Assembly (NCBI RefSeq): GCF_020524085.2
Contig: NZ_CP129016.1
Location: 377,001-441,000 of the forward strand
From: Halobacillus litoralis
GTDB taxonomy: Bacteria; Bacillota; Bacilli; Bacillales; Halobacillaceae
Direction of reading: 5' to 3'
DNA: 64,000 bases
Part shown: positions 1 through 9,255 of the stretch, piece after piece
Layout of the letters: each line of letters opens with the position of its first letter
Numbering within the stretch: position 1 is the stretch's first letter
Made by a program: the position numbers and the translations under genes
The notes under the pieces: model-generated
What the model saw: the letters and a program-made list of their open reading frames with translations, nothing else
Told to the model about the DNA's origin: nothing
Database searches by the model: none

Positions 1-3000
1 TCGAACTCCAGTAAATCTCCTCTGACCAAAGTACCATCTTCATTCCTTTCAAAAGGAAGAGTAGGTGTCAAACTCTTGAAGTTGCTCTCATCAAGCACTA
101 CACCTGATTTATTTTTACTGACTTCACCATCGAAGAAGAAATTGTTGTCTGCTTCATTTTCTTCAGGGTATTGATCCGCTGAAGCCGCCCCTTGGTGATA
201 AGAAATCAGCCCATCAACGATGAAGTCTTCTTCGATGTTCGCGTATGTGGTTAAAGATACATTACGCCCGCTGTTGCTGAATGATGTAGAGTTCTCTACA
301 ATCACACCAGGGTTGCTGTTACTTGTGATTCCATCCGCACCATTATCGAAAGCAAGGCTCCCTCTTAATACATGAGGAACATGGATTCCTTCTCCACCAA
401 GCTTGAATCCATTTTTGTCTCCGTCACCGACCGTGCCGTCAGTGAGTATTCCATTTTCATAAGCAATACTATCTTCTATAAGCACAGCACCAATTGCTCC
501 TGTGCCTGCTTTCGTGTAAAGATCCCATCCATCATCGATGTTGTGATGAGCGACACACCCCCTGAATATGTTGCCTTCTCCAGACGTAAGTTTCGCTGCA
601 AAACCATCAGCATTGTTATCAGACGGGTCACGGTTATCGAACGATTCACTGTTTAAAATTAAGTTATCTGAAGGCCATTCCTCTTTAGCTGCTTCACTGT
701 CCGTCCGGCTGATTTGAAGGCCTGTATCCCCGTTCCCATAAAAACGACTGGCTTCGACAATGTTATGACTACCACCAACGACAAAGCCTTTCGTATTTCC
801 AGCTGATCTAGCTACATCAATTCCTTTCACATACCAGTAGTTGCCACTAAGCACGACACCTTCCGATTTTTTATCAAAATCGATGACCGGTCGGGCTCCA
901 TCCGCTGCTAGCAAATATTTCATTTGAGCCTCTGTACCATCATTGTATTTGGAAATTTCAAGTTTGGAATCCCTGACGTAATTTCCGTCTGCCAGGATAA
1001 TCTTCTGCCCAGGTTGTACGTATTCTACGGCAGTATCGAGATCAAGGGGTTTTTCCACTGTTCCATCCCCAACATTCGTTCCGTCCGCAGTGACATGAAT
1101 GGTTTCTCCATCTCTGAACGTCCGATTCATAACTGTAAAGTTCTGAACCTGTCGCTCATAATCAGTCAGGAATTGTGTGTCGTCTGGTAAAAACGTCAGG
1201 CTGAAGTTCGTAGCCGCATTCGTTTCTATGTCCGTTTCAATAGATAACCTTTCACCAGCTGTGATGGTTTCATTTTTGGAAATGACTTCATTCCCTTGTT
1301 TTACACTTACTTCTCCATCTACATTGGACTCGAGAAGCAACTCATACGTTTCTTCAGAAGTTTTGTCTCTTGATTCTACTGTAAACTCCGGCTCGACAGG
1401 TTCTTCCGGTGCTTCCACCTTAGGAGGATCTGTTTCCGCTGCTGTCACCGAATAATCGATGTTGCTTACTTCAATATCTGCTAAACGCGCGGTATAAAAC
1501 CCAACATAAACCTTTGAATCTTGGACATTCAATAGATCAGGATCAAAGAAAATGGCTTCTTCCCCATCATTCAACTGTCCTGTATAGCCACTGTTCGTTT
1601 TAGAAAGTGTCAGGCGGTATTCCTGTTCAGGGTGTGTATTGACCGGACCAGGCTTTTCATTTTCGAGCATCACTTTTTGGATACCTTGACTGCCGGCACC
1701 ATCCGGGGAATTCACCCCTGTACGAATGAAAAGTTGAGTGGCGTTGTCTTCACGTGTTCCACCACTAAAACCTCCAATGGCAGCGATGTTTGAGGCAAAA
1801 ACACTGGAATTGTCATTTTCCCCAATCGCGTCTCGTGCCATGATGCCAAAAGACTCCTTGCCATCATGATTCGGTGTTTTCGCGTATTCATTCACTTTGA
1901 TATCCGCTGAAAGGGTGAAGTTATCTTCTACTGCATCAATTTCTGTATAGTAAAAGGTAATCCCGTCATGGTCACCGGTGATCTTCCCGGCTCCCGGCTC
2001 TGCGACGATTCGTACTGTATCATCCATTTTTTCTATATAGTTTGTATCCTCACCCGTGGATTGGCCGAATTGAATCTCCTTCCAATCCACCTCTTCTGCA
2101 TTTCTGACCGTTACTGGGAAGTCTATTGAATCGATACTGTTATCAGTCGGAATGATTTGTATTGTATATACACCGAGTTGATCAGCATTGTATGAAGAAT
2201 CATCCACTTTGTACATATTTGGATCAAGGAGCTCTTGATCGCCGTTGTCATACACTTTAGATATCGACAATCCTGAACCATCAAACGCTTGTCCAGTCTC
2301 ATAGGTTGTCTTCGGATATTCGGTCACCTCAATGCCCTGAAGCTCCCTTTTTTTGACATTCACAGTGAAAGAAGTTTCTGATTCCTTATAACTCAGCTCG
2401 ACTTCTTTATCACCCGCTTCACTCGTATCGAGATCAGACACTTTCAGGTGTTCTTTCATGACTCGAACAGTTTCACCATCTGTATAGGTGGCTTCTACAG
2501 ACAAACCATCTAAGTCCAATACTTCTCCTAAGAAATACTGCGTTTTAGATGGTGGCTGTACAACGTTCAACGCAGTGACGTCTTCATCTTTCACCTCAAT
2601 CTCAAATTCGCTGGCCACATCATCATTTTGATTCGACCGAATGGTCACTGTCTGAGTCCCGCTTTTGGTAAGTTGTGTACCATCCTCAATTTCCACTCCT
2701 TCTATAAGAAGAGTGTACTGATCTTCAGTTAATGTCTCCTCTAGATATCCATCTTCGTAAACCCCTGTTACTTCCAACCCTTCTGGATCGAAAAAATCAT
2801 CGACGTAATATTCCGTTTGAGCAGGGTAGTAAAGGATAGACATGTCGGTCAGTTGAAGTTCCCTGATTTGTAAGGGGATCGTCTTTTGGATTCCATTGTA
2901 ACTGACGATCAAATCGACTTGTCCAGCCTCTGTGCTGTCAAAACCGGTGACAATATAATCCCCCTCCTCAAGGGCGATTGCGCTTCCGTCCTCATGGATA

Positions 3001-3761
3001 CCTTTTACTTCCAGCCCCTCCAACTGCATATGTTCGCCGGTTAAGTACTCTTTCTTCATAGCATCTGCGTTTATTTCAAGATCTTTTACATCTGCCGCTT
3101 GTTCTATGTCCGTATCCTGGAATGTAATCGTACCGTTCCTTGCTACAAACACCCCGAGATACAATTCTTCTTCGAATAAATCATCAATGGAAAGTGTCTT
3201 TGATTGACCGTTAGATGTCACTTTGAATGTATCCCCTGACTTTTGAATCGACAGTTCATACGCTTCCCCCGGGCCTGGGGCAACATTATCTGAAAATACA
3301 TCCAGTTTTTCCAATCCACCTTCACTGTAGAAACCTCTCATCGCATCATCCAATGCACCTACGGCAACATAATTAGCAGCTTGTTTCCCGCTATCTCCAT
3401 CCTCACCGACACCATCTCTCAACATTAATCCGAATGCCCGTTGGCTCTCAGGACTGTATGCATCTGCATAAACCGTTGTTGTCAGTTTAAAATTCGAATT
3501 TGCGGATAGTTTCCTATAATAATAGGAAAGACCCTCTTCACTGCTGGCAATTTTCCCACCTGCTGCCTCGATCGTAACTGATCCATCCTCATTGAATTGT
3601 GGATCAGGGTTTTTATCCTCCCCTGTATTTGAACCGAATGCACGAAAACTCCACTCTTCCTCACCTGCTCCAGCATCTGCAAAAACATGTGGTGGAAAAG
3701 CGGAGAATAAAAGGACCAAAACCGTCATGACTACCCAACTTCTTCTATAAAAGTGCTGCAT
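1..3761 (-). CDS. Secreted multidomain pectate lyase, PL9 family (partial, C-terminus outside window)
   Basis: This is the start of a very large exported protein, at least 1253 residues, with no stop before the window edge. An AAGGAGG site lies 6 bases before the ATG, and the first 28 residues form a signal peptide ending near HVFA. Two similar modules of about 190 residues (about 30-215 and 555-760) flank four Big_3-like Ig domains (about 225-550) that share a GLxVxxxYxDG pattern. From about residue 885 a right-handed beta-helix of the PL9 type begins, with blocks such as GDTGLQISR, NADGFAAKLTSG, HHNIDDGWDLYTK and NGFKLGGEG. PL9 enzymes cleave polygalacturonate by beta-elimination at a Ca-bound Asp cluster with a catalytic Lys; the D-rich stretch before GFAAKL fits that. 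It follows a complete galacturonate pathway on the same strand, which suggests secretion of the enzyme that feeds it. Confidence 0.88.
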   Translation of the reverse strand, partial: MQHFYRRSWVVMTVLVLLFSAFPPHVFADAGAGEEEWSFRAFGSNTGEDKNPDPQFNEDGSVTIEAAGGKIASSEEGLSYYYRKLSANSNFKLTTTVYADAYSPESQRAFGLMLRDGVGEDGDSGKQAANYVAVGALDDAMRGFYSEGGLEKLDVFSDNVAPGPGEAYELSIQKSGDTFKVTSNGQSKTLSIDDLFEEELYLGVFVARNGTITFQDTDIEQAADVKDLEINADAMKKEYLTGEHMQLEGLEVKGIHEDGSAIALEEGDYIVTGFDSTEAGQVDLIVSYNGIQKTIPLQIRELQLTDMSILYYPAQTEYYVDDFFDPEGLEVTGVYEDGYLEETLTEDQYTLLIEGVEIEDGTQLTKSGTQTVTIRSNQNDDVASEFEIEVKDEDVTALNVVQPPSKTQYFLGEVLDLDGLSVEATYTDGETVRVMKEHLKVSDLDTSEAGDKEVELSYKESETSFTVNVKKRELQGIEVTEYPKTTYETGQAFDGSGLSISKVYDNGDQELLDPNMYKVDDSSYNADQLGVYTIQIIPTDNSIDSIDFPVTVRNAEEVDWKEIQFGQSTGEDTNYIEKMDDTVRIVAEPGAGKITGDHDGITFYYTEIDAVEDNFTLSADIKVNEYAKTPNHDGKESFGIMARDAIGENDNSSVFASNIAAIGGFSGGTREDNATQLFIRTGVNSPDGAGSQGIQKVMLENEKPGPVNTHPEQEYRLTLSKTNSGYTGQLNDGEEAIFFDPDLLNVQDSKVYVGFYTARLADIEVSNIDYSVTAAETDPPKVEAPEEPVEPEFTVESRDKTSEETYELLLESNVDGEVSVKQGNEVISKNETITAGERLSIETDIETNAATNFSLTFLPDDTQFLTDYERQVQNFTVMNRTFRDGETIHVTADGTNVGDGTVEKPLDLDTAVEYVQPGQKIILADGNYVRDSKLEISKYNDGTEAQMKYLLAADGARPVIDFDKKSEGVVLSGNYWYVKGIDVARSAGNTKGFVVGGSHNIVEASRFYGNGDTGLQISRTDSEAAKEEWPSDNLILNSESFDNRDPSDNNADGFAAKLTSGEGNIFRGCVAHHNIDDGWDLYTKAGTGAIGAVLIEDSIAYENGILTDGTVGDGDKNGFKLGGEGIHVPHVLRGSLAFDNGADGITSNSNPGVIVENSTSFSNSGRNVSLTTYANIEEDFIVDGLISYHQGAASADQYPEENEADNNFFFDGEVSKNKSGVVLDESNFKSLTPTLPFERNEDGTLVRGDLLEF

Positions 3762-3789
3762 GTCATTCCTCCTTATTTTTCGGTGAAAC

Positions 3790-4650
3790 TCAATGGGACA
3801 AAGCAGAGTGGATGGATGCTTTCATTCGCGCTTCTTCTCTTACCTTCTCAATGTAACTTTTCGCTTCTGTCATTTGATGCTCCTTAGCTTTTTCCATAAT
3901 GATCTTCACCTGTGGTTTGTATTGCTCCAGCAAAGTCATATACAACTCGTAATTCAACCCCCCTTTTCCAGGAACAACGGTTTTTATTTCTCCATCATTG
4001 TTGAGTATCCTGTCTTTGGCGTGGGCGGCAATAATCCGAGAACCCAACAAATGAAAAGCTTCTTGGATGACTTCATCCTGATTAGCGAAATTATCTTCGT
4101 GCACGAGGTTTCATGGATCTAAAACGACACCGATATGAGGTGATGGAACTTCATCCAGCATTCTCTTCAACGATGCTGCCGTTCCGATCAAGTGGTCGTT
4201 TGCCGGTTCGATCCCAATGTAGACCCCCCATTTCTCCGCCTCTTCCACAAGCTCTTCAAGCGCTGTTTTCAGAATCAGCCATTCATCACCTGTCAGTTCC
4301 TTCGTATTCATCTTGCCGACTTCAGCTGCCACCATCGGAGCTCCAAAAAAACGCGCGTGGCGAATAAGTTCTTTGAATCGTTCAATGTTCTCCCGGCGGA
4401 CGTCCACATCTTCATGGAAAAAATGGAGGTAGCAGGCAAGCACAGAAATCGATACATTATGCTTACCGAATTCTTCTCTGATATCTTCTGCTAACCCAGG
4501 ACTGAGCAGCCCAGGTTTACTAAAATCATAGTTGTCGAACGCTTTCCATAATGCAAGCTGCACATGGGAGAAACCTTTGCTTCCTACTTTAGATGCTAAT
4601 TCCTGATACGACATTTTGCCGAATAAATGAGCCAATACACCGACACTCAT
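3790..4650 (-). pseudogene. Sugar phosphate isomerase/epimerase (xylose-isomerase-like TIM barrel), in-frame TGA
   Basis: The product resembles the AP-endonuclease-2/xylose-isomerase-like TIM-barrel family: GIEPANDH in the middle, VVLDP, then HEDNFANQDEVIQEAF and IIAAHAKD near the end. Reading is open for 179 codons from the ATG at 4650, meets TGA at 4111-4113, and continues in the same frame to 3790, so the two halves belong to one gene of about 286 residues. Relatives usually have DPVNL where this has DP-stop-NL. The sequence TGAAAC could come from GTGAAC by loss of a G and gain of an A, so paired sequencing errors are possible. It lies 12 bases after kdgK and 28 bases before the lyase, inside the galacturonate operon. 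Its substrate is not evident. Start chosen for the GGAGG 8 bases upstream. Confidence 0.75.
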
Positions 4651-4662
4651 CAAAAGTACCTC

Positions 4663-5643
4663 CTATCTTGTGACCATTTTTCCATTGTTCATGTACTGAC
4701 GAACTTCCTCCTTGGTCGGTGCTCCTTCCCAATCGCCTGAGAATTGTGTTGCTAGTGCACCTGTAATATTGGCTTGTTCCAACGCCTGAGGAAGTGTCCT
4801 CACAATGGTTTCTTTATCGAAAAGAGACTTCTCCTCCAACAAAGAATCAAGCAATCCTGCGGCAAAAGCGTCACCTGCTCCAACAGTATCAACCACCTGT
4901 TTAACGGTGTGGCCCGGAGCTTCGAAAACATGTCCATTGGTAAATCCGATCGAACCCTCTTCTCCTAACTTCATTGCTACAACGGATGGTCCCATGTTTA
5001 AAAATTCTTCTCCGTAAGCGGCTGACGACTTCTCTCCAAGTAAAAATTCCGCCTCTTCTATGCCTGGTAAAAACACATCACAATATGGTATCAAATCAAG
5101 CAAGACCTTCCTCGCTGTATGATCATCCCACAGCTTCCTTCTTAAATTAGGGTCGAATGAAACGGTGAGTCCTTGTTCCCGTGCTTGTATCATTGCTTCC
5201 TTCGTAAATGCCGCAGTCTCTTCCCCTAACGCGGGTGTAATTCCTGTCACATGCAGGTGACGGGCATCTTTAAACCATTCCGAGCGGATGTGGTCAGAGG
5301 AAAAGCGGCTTGCCGCTGATTGCTGACGATAGTAATAGACACTTGGATCACTAGGGACTTTTGCTTCTTTGAAATAAAGAGCGGTCGGATGATCGGGGTC
5401 TTTGACTGCATGCGTGACATCCACGCCTTCCCCAGCCAACGTGGCTAGAATCAATTCACCGAAAGGGTCGTTTCCTACACGGCTGACCCACCTCACCTTT
5501 CTTCCAAGCTTTGTAAGACCGAACGCAAGATTGGATTCAGCTCCGCCTACTGATTTAGTGAGAAGAGGTGTATATTTAATTCCTCCGCCTGTGTAAGGTT
5601 GAAAAAGAACCATGCTCTCCCCAATCGTGACAATATCAGCCAT
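4663..5643 (-). CDS. kdgK: 2-keto-3-deoxygluconate kinase
   Basis: PfkB-family sugar kinase of 326 residues. It phosphorylates 2-keto-3-deoxygluconate (KDG) to KDPG, the step before the aldolase encoded just upstream. Visible features are the N-terminal ITIGE-like strand (VTIGESM), the GGAESNLA substrate region, and the C-terminal VDTVGAGDAFAAGLL signature, whose Asp is the catalytic base in this family. The reading frame stays open for 51 codons upstream, but those lie inside kdgA. The ATG at 5643 has a GGGGGTG-type site and overlaps the kdgA stop by 8 bases, which suggests translational coupling. Substrate assignment rests on the neighbours as much as on the sequence. Confidence 0.9.
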   Translation of the reverse strand: MADIVTIGESMVLFQPYTGGGIKYTPLLTKSVGGAESNLAFGLTKLGRKVRWVSRVGNDPFGELILATLAGEGVDVTHAVKDPDHPTALYFKEAKVPSDPSVYYYRQQSAASRFSSDHIRSEWFKDARHLHVTGITPALGEETAAFTKEAMIQAREQGLTVSFDPNLRRKLWDDHTARKVLLDLIPYCDVFLPGIEEAEFLLGEKSSAAYGEEFLNMGPSVVAMKLGEEGSIGFTNGHVFEAPGHTVKQVVDTVGAGDAFAAGLLDSLLEEKSLFDKETIVRTLPQALEQANITGALATQFSGDWEGAPTKEEVRQYMNNGKMVTR

Positions 5644-6283
5644 GAACGACACCCCCTTCAATTTTTGACACGTACGATTTTGCTCTCTTCGTAATTTCTT
5701 CATACTTCCCTTCAGATACAGATGCCTTATCGACAAGATTCCCTCCAAGTCCAACCGCTTTGACACCGTATTGAAGGACTTCTTCGATATTCTCAAGGTT
5801 CACTCCACCTGTAGCGATCATCGAGATATGGCCGAGTGGTCCACGGACATCTTTGATATACTTCACACCGAGCGCACCGGCAGGAAATACTTTGACAGCC
5901 GGTGCTCCGAGGTTGGTAGCTCTGACCATTTCCGTCGGAGTCATCGTCCCAGGTAAAACAGTTACACCTTTGGATAAACAATAAGTCACGATTTCTTCAT
6001 CAAAATGAGGAGAAACGATGTATTCAGCTCCCGCCTCAAGAGCCGTTTCTGCATCCTTTACATTTAGTACCGTTCCTGCTCCAATTTTCAAGTTTTCATC
6101 ATAAATTCCTCTCAGGCTTCTAATCATTTCCAAAGCCCCCTCTGTATCAAGGGTGACTTCAAGGAAACGAATGCCGCCATCGTACAAAGCTTTGGCTACT
6201 TTTTCACCTGTACCAGCAGGGATACCCCGTATGATGGCTATGATTTTATCTTCTTCTAACTGTTCCAGTATGCTTGGACTCAT
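5636..6283 (-). CDS. kdgA: 2-dehydro-3-deoxyphosphogluconate aldolase (KDPG aldolase)
   Basis: Class I aldolase of 215 residues, the usual length for the family. It splits KDPG into pyruvate and glyceraldehyde 3-phosphate, completing galacturonate breakdown. The early AIIRG motif, FLEVTLDT, GAGTVL (catalytic Glu/Arg region nearby) and PAVKVFPAG are all present; the Lys in VKVFPAG forms the Schiff base in characterised homologues. The phosphate-binding ATGGVN loop follows. It is separated from uxaA by 16 bases and overlaps kdgK, so it is clearly an operon member. Confidence 0.93.
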   Translation of the reverse strand: MSPSILEQLEEDKIIAIIRGIPAGTGEKVAKALYDGGIRFLEVTLDTEGALEMIRSLRGIYDENLKIGAGTVLNVKDAETALEAGAEYIVSPHFDEEIVTYCLSKGVTVLPGTMTPTEMVRATNLGAPAVKVFPAGALGVKYIKDVRGPLGHISMIATGGVNLENIEEVLQYGVKAVGLGGNLVDKASVSEGKYEEITKRAKSYVSKIEGGVVHG

Positions 6284-6299
6284 CTCTTTTCCTCCTCAT

Positions 6300-7805
6300 T
6301 CAAAGAGTTACTCCTGATTTAAAAATGGCGATTTCCCTGAAATCATTTTTTTCGTTGTTGACGAGTTTACCGCTAGCAACCTTGATGATGTAGTCACGGA
6401 AGTCCTCCAGTACTTGTTCTGGAGGTGCCCCTTCCAGTAAGCTTCCTGCATTGAAATCGATCCAGTGTTTTTTCTTTTCATATAATGGGGTGTTCGTTGA
6501 AATTTTCATGGTAGGTACGAAAGATCCGAAAGGCGTTCCTCTTCCTGTTGTAAACAAGACGACCTGACAACCGGCAGCAGCAAGTGCTGTCGATGCTACT
6601 AGATCATTGCCTGGAGAAGACAGCAGATTAAGCCCTTTCGTTTTTAGTGGCTCCCCATACTTCAACACGTCCATGACAGCAGAAGTTCCCGCTTTTTGAG
6701 TACAGCCCAGTGATTTATCCTCAAGTGTCGTTATGCCCCCGTCTTTGTTTCCCGGGGATGGATTTTCATAGATTGGTTGGTCATGCGTAATGAAATATTG
6801 TTTAAAATCATTGATTAAATCTACCGTTTTATGAAAGACTTCTTCTTTGACTGCTCGTTCCATGAGTATTTTTTCTGCCCCGAACATCTCAGGCACTTCC
6901 GTCAAGACCGTCGTCCCGCCTTGCGCAGCAATATAATCCGATATCCTACCAAGAAGGGGGTTTGCGGTAATTCCTGAGAACCCATCAGAACCCCCACACT
7001 TCAAGCCGATTTTCAATTCGGAGAGAGGAACTTCTTCTCTCACATCATCCTTAGCTGCCTGATAGATTTTGTGCAGGTAATTGACCCCTTCTTCAATTTC
7101 ATCGGAAACATCCTGAGAAGTCAGAAACTTGATTCTGTCCTCATCGTAATCCCCGAGCGACTCTCTGAATTCATCCACATTATTATTCTCACAACCCAGT
7201 CCTAACACGAGCACTCCTCCGGAATTAGGGTGTTTGACCGCATTCCCGAGAATCGTCCTTGTATTCACGTGATCATCTCCAAGTTGGGAGCATCCATAGT
7301 TATGTTTAAGGACTTGAATGTTGTCAAAAGGCGCGATATCTCCTACTTCGGATTGGAAGATTTTAATGATCTGTTCAGCGATTCCATTCACACATCCGAC
7401 CGTCGGAACGATCCATAGTTCATTCCGTATTCCTACACGTCCATCCGCACGCTTGAACCCTTTGAATGTCAGGTTTTCTTTTGGATAAGGATTTTCTGCA
7501 AACTTCGGTTCGTATTGGTATTCCTGGACACCGTCGAGGTTGGTTTTCGTGTTTTCCGTATGAATCCAGTCTCCTTCCCTCACTGCGGTCTTCAAATGGC
7601 CGATCGGAAATCCATACTTCATGACATCGGTTCCTTCACTCATGGACAACAAGGCGATCTTGTGTCCTCTTGGGATATCAGAACTCAAGGTGATCTTCTT
7701 CCCATCCACCTCAACTTCTGTTCCAGCTGTTAAATCTTTTAGTGCGACTGCGACGTTGTCCTGTTCATTGATCTTTAAGATACTTTCCAAAGTTGATTCT
7801 TTCAC
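6300..7805 (-). CDS. uxaA: Altronate dehydratase
   Basis: Protein of 501 residues that converts D-altronate to 2-keto-3-deoxygluconate. An N-terminal SAF domain (about residues 10-90) precedes the large catalytic UxaA domain, as in fused Bacillus and E. coli enzymes. Conserved blocks include GFKRADGRVGIRNELWIVP, GCSQLGDDH, GLGCENN, KCGGSDGFSGITANP and TTGRGTPFG, with Cys residues likely to bind the iron centre. It starts with GTG: a GGAGGTG site sits 6 bases before 7805, and the uxaC stop lies within that same segment, so the two are tightly coupled. Confidence 0.93.
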   Translation of the reverse strand: MKESTLESILKINEQDNVAVALKDLTAGTEVEVDGKKITLSSDIPRGHKIALLSMSEGTDVMKYGFPIGHLKTAVREGDWIHTENTKTNLDGVQEYQYEPKFAENPYPKENLTFKGFKRADGRVGIRNELWIVPTVGCVNGIAEQIIKIFQSEVGDIAPFDNIQVLKHNYGCSQLGDDHVNTRTILGNAVKHPNSGGVLVLGLGCENNNVDEFRESLGDYDEDRIKFLTSQDVSDEIEEGVNYLHKIYQAAKDDVREEVPLSELKIGLKCGGSDGFSGITANPLLGRISDYIAAQGGTTVLTEVPEMFGAEKILMERAVKEEVFHKTVDLINDFKQYFITHDQPIYENPSPGNKDGGITTLEDKSLGCTQKAGTSAVMDVLKYGEPLKTKGLNLLSSPGNDLVASTALAAAGCQVVLFTTGRGTPFGSFVPTMKISTNTPLYEKKKHWIDFNAGSLLEGAPPEQVLEDFRDYIIKVASGKLVNNEKNDFREIAIFKSGVTL

Positions 7806-7807
7806 TC

Positions 7808-9239
7808 TTACACCTCCAGGCTTTGGGTTGGGGTCTTGATGCCAATATAATTCGCTGCGTTCCGGTAAGAAATATCCTTGATGATCGGCTCAAGTAACTC
7901 ATCATCATTCGGGACTTCACCGTTTTCCACCCATGTGGCCAGCAAGTCACAAAGGATACGTCGGAAATATTCATGACGTGTGTAGGAAAGGAAGCTTCTT
8001 GAATCTGTCAGCATTCCGATAAACTGACTGAGCATCCCCATATCTGCAAGCGTTTTCATTTGTGAGAGCATTCCTTCCTTTGTATCGTTGAACCACCAGG
8101 CCGTGCCAAATTGCATTTTCCCCTGGCACTCCGCCTTCTTGGAAACTTCCGGCAATCGTAGCGAGGACAGGGTTATCTTTCGGGTTCAGAGAATACAAAA
8201 CGGTCTTAGGTAAGGAGGACTGCTTCTCCAATGAGTCCAATAGCTTGCAGAGTGGCTTTGCAATCTGTCCATCATTCATGCTGTCAAAACCTGTGTCCGC
8301 ACCTAAACGTTTGAACATTCTCGAATTATTGTTCCGCTGCGCACTGATATGGTATTGCATCACCCATCCATGTTTACAATAAAGTTTGCCTAAATAATTA
8401 AGCGTATAGGATTTGTATTTCGCTTCCTCTGCATGACTGACGTTTTCACCGTTCTTCGCTTTTATAAAAATATCTGAGGCCTCTTCCACCGTTGCATCTT
8501 CATACACGACTTCATCGAGGGCATGATCGGAAACCCTTCCGCCAACCTCATGAAAGTACCTGACCCTATCATCTAGGGCAGCAAGGAAATCTTCATACGT
8601 ATCAATGGAAACCTGGGTGGCCTCTTCTAACTGACTCAGCCATCCTTGGTAGCCGTCACGGTTCAATTCCAGTCCTTTATCCGGCCGGAAACTTGGCAGT
8701 ACCACCGTTTCAAAATCCGAATCCTTCAGCTTCTTGTGATATCGCAAGTCATCAACCGGATCGTCCGTCGTACAAATGACTTCGACATTGGAAGCTTTAA
8801 TCAAATCCTGTACGCCAAAATCCTTCTGATTCAACTGTTCATTGACCCTCTCCCAAATTTCAGGTGCAGAGTCTTCATCCAATGCGTTATACACATTAAA
8901 GTACCTTTGTAACTCTAAATGCGTCCACGTATAGACTGGGTTTCCGATCGATTTCGGTACTGTTTTAGCCCAGGCCAGAAACTTATCGTAAGGATCTGCA
9001 TCTCCCGTAATCAGCTCTTCATCAATGCCGTTTGCCCGCATTAAGCGCCATTTATAATGATCCCCATCGAGCCAAATATCTGTAATTGTCTTATAAGATT
9101 TGTTTTCAAAAATCTCTTTTGGACTAAGGTGGCAGTGGTAATCAATGATTGGCATATCTTTGGCATAATTGTTATACAAACGTTCTGCCGTTTCACTGTT
9201 CAATAGAAATGTCTCATCCATAAAGTTTTTCAATATCAT
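7808..9239 (-). pseudogene. uxaC: Uronate isomerase, single-base frameshift
   Basis: Uronate (glucuronate/galacturonate) isomerase catalyses galacturonate to tagaturonate, the first step of this pathway. The N-terminal part carries the metal-binding IIDYHCHLSPKEI motif; the C-terminal part continues from [13 protein letters not shown] through [11 protein letters not shown]. The two parts lie in different frames and join at a run of four C on the plus strand (8120-8123). Removing one base restores PGKMQFG, so a one-base insertion is the simplest explanation. Full length would be about 475 residues, normal for the family. The ATG at 9239 gives the expected N-terminus; a TTG two codons later is an alternative with better spacing to the AAGGAT site. 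Every other step of the pathway is intact, which favours sequencing error. Confidence 0.88.
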
Positions 9240-9255
9240 CCCATCCTTTTTAGTT

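Noticed and set aside
4111..4113. TGA read as selenocysteine
   Set aside because: No SECIS-like hairpin was evident after it and this family is not known to use selenocysteine; base error or nonsense is simpler.
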